From NCBI GenBank assembly GCA_013204355.1, contig JABMOA010000113.1:1-18666 (forward strand): a DNA stretch of 18,666 nt, written 5' to 3'. The notes beneath the pieces are model-generated. The model did not search any database. It was given only the letters and a program-made list of their open reading frames with translations, and was not told where the DNA came from. A program made the position numbers and the translations under genes. This document shows positions 14,125 to 18,666 of this stretch, piece by piece. This DNA comes from Candidatus Woesearchaeota archaeon (GTDB lineage Archaea; Nanobdellota; Nanobdellia; Woesearchaeales; GW2011-AR9). Position 1 is the first letter of the stretch, and each line of letters starts with the position of its first letter.

Positions 14125-14676
14125 ATGCATCCGGAAGATATTCCAGAAGAAGAACATCATGAAGATCATGATGAACATTTAGTACCTAAATGGAAGAAAC
14201 CATTAATCTTTGCAATGGGCGGGTTCATGATTCTCTTAATGATTTCATTTGTTTTTGTAACGTATCCAATCGGTCCAATTCTTGAAGGAAAGATAGAATC
14301 CAATCTTATTAAAAATAATCAGATAGATGTTGGAGAATTTACCATATTCTTTGAAGGAAATTCGTATGATAAATTACTGCAAGTGTATAACCCAGATTTG
14401 AAACATGAAATTAGTTTATGTTTAATTGGAACAAAAAAAGGAGATGATTACGCAGTTTTAGATTTGTATGAACCAAAAATCTATAAACAAACATTTGACC
14501 ACGTATCTTTTGAATCATGTAACCAAGAAACAATTGTTATGTTACACTCACATCCTTACAAAAGATGCGTTGCATCCGATACAGACATTAACACATTGGC
14601 GAGCACACAGAAGGTTAATCCAGATGTGATTATGGTTGTGATGTGTGAACCAGATCGTTTTAGTGTTTATAGATAA
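14125..14676 (+). CDS. Membrane-anchored JAMM (JAB/MPN) metalloprotease
   Basis: The 183-residue protein begins with an acidic, His-rich segment (HHEDHDEH), then a KWKK patch and one membrane helix at about residues 26-48. The JAB/MPN domain follows, with likely catalytic Glu E95 (HEISLCLIG) and the zinc motif H141-S-H143-P, S151 and D154, which fits H-x-H-P-x6-S-x2-D exactly. JAMM enzymes remove ubiquitin-like modifiers or cleave peptides using zinc. The KWKK patch before the helix predicts N-in and C-out, placing the protease domain outside, with three Cys (C99, C132, C148) possibly oxidised. It is adjacent to the NYN gene, and its stop abuts that of the convergent polymerase gene. Confidence 0.8.
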   Translation: MHPEDIPEEEHHEDHDEHLVPKWKKPLIFAMGGFMILLMISFVFVTYPIGPILEGKIESNLIKNNQIDVGEFTIFFEGNSYDKLLQVYNPDLKHEISLCLIGTKKGDDYAVLDLYEPKIYKQTFDHVSFESCNQETIVMLHSHPYKRCVASDTDINTLASTQKVNPDVIMVVMCEPDRFSVYR

Positions 14677-15642
14677 TTATGTTTTCCAATTCTTCCTTTC
14701 TTCCCGATTCTCAGGTTCCACGTACTTTAATCCCAACTTAGAAAAAATAGCTTTCTCTGTTTTACTTGCAATAACTTTCTTTGTGGCAACTTCAGATAAT
14801 GCATACTCATTCAATGTCCATCCCTTCCTTAACGCTAATTTACGTACATAAATGTTGAAATCTTTTGTACCTGTAAAATACATCAACGCAGCCCCCCATT
14901 GATTAGCTTTTACAACACGTAAATCTACATGCATTCCATTCTCTAAACGAATTACAGATTTCGTTATACCTCTCGCAAGCACTTTAGAAATGCCTTTCAT
15001 AGATGTAAATGCCTTCACAACAGCATCAGGATTTTTAGATACAATTAACACATCCAAATCTTTGACTGTTGCTTTCTTTCTTCTAAAGGATCCAGCAATT
15101 TCAACCTTATCAACAGATTTGAATCTCTTTAATGAACGTAATATTTGATTTGCAATTGGAACAATATTTGCAATTGGATATCGTTTTGGTTTAAATTTTA
15201 AGACTGCAATGCCATCAAGAAATGTTTCTTCTGTTTTTAATCCAAAGCCTGGCAATTCACGAACCTTCCTTTGTTTGATTGCCTTTTCTAAATCCTTGAC
15301 AGAACGAACATTCAATTGTTTATACAATACTTTAATTTTCTTCGGACCTAAGAAGGGAATTTGACGTAATGCTTCCACATCAACGTTTACTTCTTTTTTT
15401 AATTGTTCATAATATGAAGACCTCCCTGTTTCAAGTATCTCTTCAATTTTCTTACCAATATGTTCTCCTACGCCTGGAATTTCATATAATCTTCCAGCCT
15501 TATATTCATCAAAGACTTCTTCAACCATCCCTTCAATTGCACGTGCAACTTTTCTATATGATTCTGGTTTGTATTTTACATCTTGAATATCTAATAAATC
15601 TCCAATTGCGTTCAGAATACGAATCAGTTCTTCGTTTTTCAT
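14677..15642 (-). CDS. polX: Family X DNA polymerase (Pol beta-like), without a PHP domain
   Basis: The 321 residues carry an N-terminal 8-kDa-like lyase domain, three helix-hairpin-helix motifs (IPGVGEHIG at 55-63, IPFLGPKK near 95, LPGFGLKT near 130) and the nucleotidyltransferase signature GSFRR...DLDVLI with D195 and D197, plus the third Asp D240 in MHVDLRVV. A FTGTKDFN motif lies near 256. Bacterial PolX proteins are about 570 residues with a C-terminal PHP exonuclease; this one ends after the polymerase core. It is probably used in base-excision repair gap filling. The ATG is about 25 nt from a TATA box. Confidence 0.93.
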   Translation of the reverse strand: MKNEELIRILNAIGDLLDIQDVKYKPESYRKVARAIEGMVEEVFDEYKAGRLYEIPGVGEHIGKKIEEILETGRSSYYEQLKKEVNVDVEALRQIPFLGPKKIKVLYKQLNVRSVKDLEKAIKQRKVRELPGFGLKTEETFLDGIAVLKFKPKRYPIANIVPIANQILRSLKRFKSVDKVEIAGSFRRKKATVKDLDVLIVSKNPDAVVKAFTSMKGISKVLARGITKSVIRLENGMHVDLRVVKANQWGAALMYFTGTKDFNIYVRKLALRKGWTLNEYALSEVATKKVIASKTEKAIFSKLGLKYVEPENREERKNWKT

Positions 15643-15660
15643 GTTAGAAGGAATGTTTTA

Positions 15661-15672
15661 TTGTATATAATA
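15661..15672 (-). promoter_or_regulatory. TATA box of polX
   Basis: The minus strand contains TATTATATAC about 25 nt before the polX ATG. Confidence 0.6.
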
Positions 15673-15702
15673 GTTTTCTTAATTTAAAAAAACAAAAAAA
15701 AG

Positions 15703-15861
15703 TTATTTTTTCTTTTTCTTTGGACTACATCCTTTTTCAACTAAACCTTTAGTCCACCAAAAAACATATGAAAAAACGAATGTGCCTACAAGAAAACCAA
15801 CTGCTTTTGCAAGCCACCAGCCACTATATCCCATCATTGTTGTATAACCCATACCTATCAT
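15703..15861 (-). CDS. 52-residue single-helix membrane microprotein
   Basis: This short frame starts at 15861 with a GAGGTG Shine-Dalgarno about 6 nt upstream. It encodes an N-terminus rich in Met/Gly/Tyr, one membrane helix at about residues 14-36 flanked by WW pairs, and a Lys-rich tail (SPKKKKK). A TATA box at 15919-15928 gives a leader of about 36 nt. The C-terminal charge predicts N-out, C-in. I do not know a family. The clear initiation signals and the helix with aromatic belts argue for a real gene. Confidence 0.65.
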   Translation of the reverse strand: MIGMGYTTMMGYSGWWLAKAVGFLVGTFVFSYVFWWTKGLVEKGCSPKKKKK

Positions 15862-15918
15862 AATATCACCTCTTTTTTTTAATAATTTTAAAGAGAGTTA
15901 AGAAATGAATCTCAAATC

Positions 15919-15928
15919 TCTATATAAT
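15919..15928 (-). promoter_or_regulatory. TATA box of the microprotein gene
   Basis: The minus strand reads ATTATATAGA about 60 nt before the microprotein ATG, leaving room for a leader with a Shine-Dalgarno. Confidence 0.5.
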
Positions 15929-15955
15929 CAGAATTATTTTAACCTTTATATTATA

Positions 15956-16026
15956 TTCTAAAATTTCAAGGGAAATTTTTGATATCCCAAAAATGTGATG
16001 TTCTTACTTTTTGTCACATTTTTATG
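15956..16026. mobile_element. Palindromic element, short copy (71 bp)
   Basis: The left hairpin is AAAATTTC-AAGG-GAAATTTT (15960-15979). The right stem is AAAAATGTGA (15989-15998) with TCACATTTTT (16014-16023). The flanks are TTATA (15951-15955) and TTATG (16022-16026). The order CTAAAATTTC, GAAATTTTTG, ATCC, AAAAAT, ATTTTTATG is shared with the copy inside the PIN toxin gene. It lies about 20 bp upstream of the TATA box of the YprB-like gene. Confidence 0.6.
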
Positions 16027-16045
16027 GATTTTGCATCATCACAAA

Positions 16046-16054
16046 CTATATAAA
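16046..16054 (+). promoter_or_regulatory. TATA box of the YprB-like gene
   Basis: CTATATAAA about 32 nt before the ATG at 16082. Confidence 0.65.
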
Positions 16055-16081
16055 ACAATATTTTTTACTAAATCCTGATAG

Positions 16082-16828
16082 ATGTTACAACAAACGTTCC
16101 TACATGTTCCTGGAATCAGTAAAGAGGTGGAGTCACATATCTGGCAGAATAATATTCTTAATTGGCATGAGTTCTTAGAAGCGTCCCATACTTTAGATTT
16201 GCCATCTTCAAAAATATTTATGATTAAAGAGCATCTTACAAATTCAATCCATGCACTGCAGAATCAAAATCATCAATTTTTTCGTCTTCCAACGAAAGAA
16301 GAGTGGCGATTATACAAAGAATTCAAAGATCATTGTTGTTTCTTAGATATTGAAACAACCGGATTAAGTAAACATTATAATTACATCACCACCATTGGCC
16401 TTTACGATGGAGAGAAAAGTCGTGTGTTTGTTAAAGATCAAGACTTACATGAATTTGCACAAGAAATTGCAAAGTATAAAGTCATCGTTACATTTAATGG
16501 AAAATGTTTTGATTTACCTTTTCTAAAGGAATCATTTCCAGAAATTGATTTTCATCACATTCATCTAGATTTACGTTACTTAATGAAAGATCTAGGTTAT
16601 TCAGGTGGTTTGAAAAGAATAGAAAAAGAAGTTGGCATCAATCGTGATGATGAACTAGCAGAAGTTGATGGATATGAAGCCGTACGTTTATGGAAATCTT
16701 ATCAACGTGGAAATTTAGAAGCTTTAGAATTATTAAAAAAATATAATGAAGCTGACGTTGTTAACTTAAAGACGTTAATGGAATTTACATATGGTAAGTT
16801 GAAAGAGAAGATTTTTTTTAATGCGTAA
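16082..16828 (+). CDS. YprB-like RNase H-fold DEDD exonuclease
   Basis: The 248-residue protein has a short helical N-terminus that begins with a helix-hairpin-helix-like VPGISKEVE segment. A DEDD 3'-5' exonuclease domain then starts near residue 85. Motif I is FLDIETTGL (D89, E91), motif II is VTFNGKCFDLPFL (D144), D163 lies in LDLRYLM, and the last acidic residue D225 is in NEADVVNL. This matches the RNase_H_2 (YprB) group, whose substrate is not settled. Its last 11 bp overlap the 3' end of the convergent nuclease gene. Confidence 0.85.
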   Translation: MLQQTFLHVPGISKEVESHIWQNNILNWHEFLEASHTLDLPSSKIFMIKEHLTNSIHALQNQNHQFFRLPTKEEWRLYKEFKDHCCFLDIETTGLSKHYNYITTIGLYDGEKSRVFVKDQDLHEFAQEIAKYKVIVTFNGKCFDLPFLKESFPEIDFHHIHLDLRYLMKDLGYSGGLKRIEKEVGINRDDELAEVDGYEAVRLWKSYQRGNLEALELLKKYNEADVVNLKTLMEFTYGKLKEKIFFNA

Positions 16829-17234
16829 TTTCTTCATCAACATCATACTGCTCCCACCTTACTTTCTTTTCTTTAATCACATCTCTTAGAATACGTTCAT
16901 GTTTAGATAATTGTTTCGCCGCACCAGACTTCACCTCAACGAAAATCACTTCTTCAATCTCCTTCTCATCCATTCCTTTAAACACAATGAAATCAATTGG
17001 CTTTCCCATAAATCTTACTTCAGATGGTTTATATGGAAAGTTTGGAAGGTATGGGGCAAGTTGTTCTGAGAATTGCCCACCAATCACGGATCTGGATGTT
17101 TTGATTCGCGATTTGATAATTGGTTCAAGTTTGTGTAATTTCCACATGTAATCTTCAATCTTTCTTCCAATGATATATCCGATGTAGAGAAAGATGAGGA
17201 TTATACCGATGATGAGGATGGTGTTTAGGTTCAT
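16818..17234 (-). CDS. Holliday-junction-resolvase-related nuclease with an N-terminal membrane helix
   Basis: Residues 5-23 form a membrane helix. From about 45 the sequence matches the endonuclease family related to archaeal Holliday junction resolvases (PF10107 type): SRSVIGGQFSEQLAPY (E57), FMGKPIDFIVF (D81) and IFVEVKSG (E100, K102), followed by LSKHERILRD and KVRWEQY. The E...D...ExK set is a PD-(D/E)XK active site. Tethering to the membrane is unusual for a DNA junction enzyme; the true substrate is unknown. A TATA-like site lies at 17256-17266. Confidence 0.8.
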   Translation of the reverse strand: MNLNTILIIGIILIFLYIGYIIGRKIEDYMWKLHKLEPIIKSRIKTSRSVIGGQFSEQLAPYLPNFPYKPSEVRFMGKPIDFIVFKGMDEKEIEEVIFVEVKSGAAKQLSKHERILRDVIKEKKVRWEQYDVDEEITH

Positions 17235-17275
17235 TTTTTTATAATATTATCATAGCTATAAAAATTCACCGAAAG

Positions 17276-17307
17276 ATTTAAATAAGTAAAATACCTCATC
17301 TTACTTA
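17276..17307 (+). promoter_or_regulatory. Promoter and dyad operator of the antitoxin-toxin unit
   Basis: The TATA box ATTTAAATA (17276-17284) is followed by TAAGTAA (17283-17289) and its complement TTACTTA (17301-17307) with an 11-nt spacer, covering the expected transcript start just before the ATG at 17310. This placement suits autorepression by the antitoxin. Confidence 0.5.
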
Positions 17308-17309
17308 AA

Positions 17310-17546
17310 ATGACAAATATGACTTTAGCAGTTCCAGAAGATTTACATAAAATTATGAAGGGCCATTCAGAAATTAAATGGAGTGAAGTAGCACGTCAAG
17401 CATTATGGGACAAAGCACGTAAATTACAATTATTGGATAAACTTCTTGCTGATTCTGATCTAACAGAAGAAGATTCTCTTAATCTTGGAAAGAAAATTAA
17501 TCTTGCAGTTTTTGAGAAACATAAACAGAAATATGGTTCTAAATGA
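17310..17546 (+). CDS. VapB-like antitoxin
   Basis: The 78-residue protein opens with a beta strand and MTLAVPEDLHKIMKGH, then SEVARQALWDKARKLQ, the layout of a ribbon-helix-helix VapB-type antitoxin. The C-terminus is the usual toxin-binding tail. Its stop overlaps the ATG of the PIN toxin frame by 4 bp (ATGA), the standard coupling of such pairs. The promoter dyad suggests autorepression. Because the toxin is broken, the antitoxin may now be an orphan. Confidence 0.75.
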   Translation: MTNMTLAVPEDLHKIMKGHSEIKWSEVARQALWDKARKLQLLDKLLADSDLTEEDSLNLGKKINLAVFEKHKQKYGSK

Positions 17547-18062
17547 AAATTATTGTAGATTGTAATAGAATTATTGCTTCATTTATTAAGGCAGGAACAA
17601 CACGTTCTCTTTTATTAAATTCTTCATTTGATTTTGTAGCTCCTGATTTTATATTTGATGAACTTTATAAATACAAAGATACCATTATTAAAAAGGAAAA
17701 AATTTCTAAGGAACAGTTTGATATTATGCACTAAAATTTCTGATGAAATTTTTGGCATCCTAAAAATTCGTTGTCAAAAAAAGCGTTCCGTCATACCCCC
17801 ATCCTTTAGTTTAGGTGGAACGCTTTTACGAATTTTTATGATTTTATCATTATTCTTTGAAAATATTAGAATCATTCCTTCTGAAGAATATTTCCAAGAA
17901 TTTACTAAGGCTCAAAAATTAATTAGAGATCAGAAAGATGTTCCATATGTTGCATGTTGTATTTTCTCTAAATCTGATGGGATCTGGACGCATGATTCAG
18001 GCTTTCTTGAACAAAACACAATTAAGATATTTACAAATGTTGATTTGATAAAAATGTTATAA
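17543..18062 (+). pseudogene. PIN-domain toxin (VapC-like) interrupted by a palindromic element
   Basis: The 5' part encodes MKIIVDCNRI with metal-binding D6, and FIFDELYKY with the next acidic residue, then stops inside the insert at residue 63. The 3' part, in another frame, encodes the rest: FFENIRIIP, KDVPYVACC and GIWTHDSGF with the C-terminal acidic residues. Deleting exactly 112 bp (17729-17840) joins the two parts in frame and gives 135 residues, the normal size of a PIN toxin. The truncated first part lacks half the active site, so as it stands the gene should be inactive unless the insert is removed from the RNA. Confidence 0.8.
17729..17840. mobile_element. Palindromic element, long copy (112 bp), inserted in the PIN gene
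   Basis: TTATG flanks both sides (17724-17728 and 17836-17840). The left hairpin is AAAATTTC-TGAT-GAAATTTT (17733-17752). A large right-hand structure has outer arms AAAAATTCGT (17762-17771) and ACGAATTTTT (17828-17837) and inner arms AAAAGCGTTCC (17779-17789) and GGAACGCTTTT (17817-17827). It has no coding capacity. It could be a MITE with a 5-bp target duplication or an IS200/IS605-derived palindromic element. Confidence 0.7.
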
Positions 18063-18212
18063 ACTCATTTTCTAAATCTCACCAAAAACCTAAAACAATC
18101 CTAACTTCTAAAAATGTTTCCTAACTGTTCTACATTTACTTTTTTTTCCCAACTTTGATGAGAGTGTTTTATTAGTTTTGATTCTTTTGGTGAAAAAAAT
18201 GTCAAAATATAA
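18063..18212. other. A+T-rich intergenic gap
   Basis: No open frame with initiation signals is visible here. The only signal is the T-tract on the minus strand listed separately. Confidence 0.5.
18193..18199 (-). terminator. T7 tract after the edge gene pair
   Basis: Seven A's on the plus strand form a T-run on the minus strand, about 14 nt beyond the stop at 18213. Confidence 0.4.
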
Positions 18213-18581
18213 TCAATATTTTGTGTCATTCTCATTATTAAATTCTGAAATTGAAAAGATAATTTCTTTTAATTTAGGATAAATTTGTTTATTGCACCTT
18301 ACTATTAAAATTATTTTTTTACTTAAAAAAACAAGATCAACATCATAAATCTCATTTTTTACATGATCAATTCCTTCGTACTTTTTATCTAAAATGTATG
18401 TTTCCTCATAAATGTTTTTTCTAAGATGTGATTCATCATAAAAAAAATTTGTTTTGAGAAGATTAGTCTTTTCAAAAAAAACTAAAAATAAATTAAAAAA
18501 TAACTGAATTTGTCCTTTATCAAAAATAAAAGTACTTCTTTCATCATTATTTGATAATCCTATTAATTTTAATTTTTTCAT
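18213..18581 (-). CDS. Uncharacterised 122-residue protein
   Basis: I do not recognise the family. The protein is Phe/Leu/Ile- and Lys-rich with no clear membrane helix, one Cys (RCNKQ) and an acidic, Asn-rich end. Its ATG overlaps the stop of the preceding gene by 4 bp, so the two are co-translated. The small size and coupling to the end of a larger gene would suit an immunity protein for a toxin, but nothing in the sequence proves this. Confidence 0.55.
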   Translation of the reverse strand: MKKLKLIGLSNNDERSTFIFDKGQIQLFFNLFLVFFEKTNLLKTNFFYDESHLRKNIYEETYILDKKYEGIDHVKNEIYDVDLVFLSKKIILIVRCNKQIYPKLKEIIFSISEFNNENDTKY

Positions 18582-18666
18582 TTATCCCAATCGATATTTG
18601 TCTTTTTTAAACCAGGACCCTGAATAGTTGTATGCCCATAAGGATTATCATAACGATCTATTTTAA
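18578..18666 (-). CDS. 3' end of an uncharacterised gene (truncated by the window edge)
   Basis: An open frame enters from the right edge and ends with about 28 residues: a run with RYDNPYGHTTIQGPG, then LKKTNIDWDK and a TGA. The Gly/Pro/His-rich end looks like a true C-terminus. Too little is visible to name the family. Confidence 0.5.
   Translation of the reverse strand, partial: KIDRYDNPYGHTTIQGPGLKKTNIDWDK

Noticed and set aside
18153..18160. TGATGA resembling a box C of a C/D guide RNA
   Set aside because: No matching D box (CTGA) at the proper distance and no terminal stem were found.
1..18666. CRISPR array or full insertion sequence
   Set aside because: No regularly spaced repeats and no transposase-like frame were seen on either strand.

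Overview
The window looks like an A+T-rich archaeal chromosome segment, most likely from a DPANN-type lineage (Woesearchaeota/Pacearchaeota-like). The basis is an archaeal-type ribosomal protein uL16/L10e, an archaeal tRNA-Gln gene without an encoded CCA end and with a short intron-like insert, TATA boxes about 25-32 nt upstream of start codons (many genes look leaderless), only occasional Shine-Dalgarno sites, and a sequon-rich surface protein of a style common in those lineages. The lineage is inferred from gene style, not from a tree.

Left part (1-3850): the 3' end of a large membrane-anchored surface glycoprotein gene, rpl10e, a four-helix membrane protein, and a translationally coupled pair made of an XTP/dITP diphosphatase (RdgB/HAM1) and a Cys-rich YkgJ-like protein. 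Region 3850-5580: a broken beta-propeller gene carrying an in-frame stop, bracketed by two nearly identical direct repeats of about 91-93 bp. Region 5580-8340: a CheD-like protein with a Thr/Cys/His triad, a coupled pair of unrecognised genes, and a divergent regulator made of two Lrp/AsnC units in one chain.

Middle (8399-11840): arginyl-tRNA synthetase, a stand-alone B3/B4-domain protein coupled to a single-pass membrane protein, tRNA-Gln(UUG) with about 20 extra nt in the D-loop, and a DUF2784-like membrane protein. Region 12000-14680: a YqcI/YcgG-family protein, two G+C-rich structured intergenic segments around a 43-residue zinc-ribbon protein, then a two-gene unit of a NYN-domain RNase-like protein and a membrane-anchored JAMM (JAB/MPN) metalloprotease.

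Right part (14677-18666): a family X DNA polymerase without a PHP domain, a 52-residue membrane microprotein, a YprB-like DEDD exonuclease that overlaps tail to tail with a membrane-tethered Holliday-junction-resolvase-related nuclease, a VapB-like antitoxin followed by a PIN toxin gene interrupted by a 112-bp palindromic insertion, and a coupled pair of unknown genes at the edge.

The most novel signal is the palindromic element. One copy (17729-17840) splits the PIN toxin, and removing exactly 112 bp restores a 135-residue PIN protein. A second, shorter copy (15956-16026) lies in the intergenic region before the YprB-like gene. The copies share the left hairpin, the outer stem boundary and TTATR flanks, but have compensating differences inside the right-hand stem. 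This looks like a small non-autonomous transposable element family.
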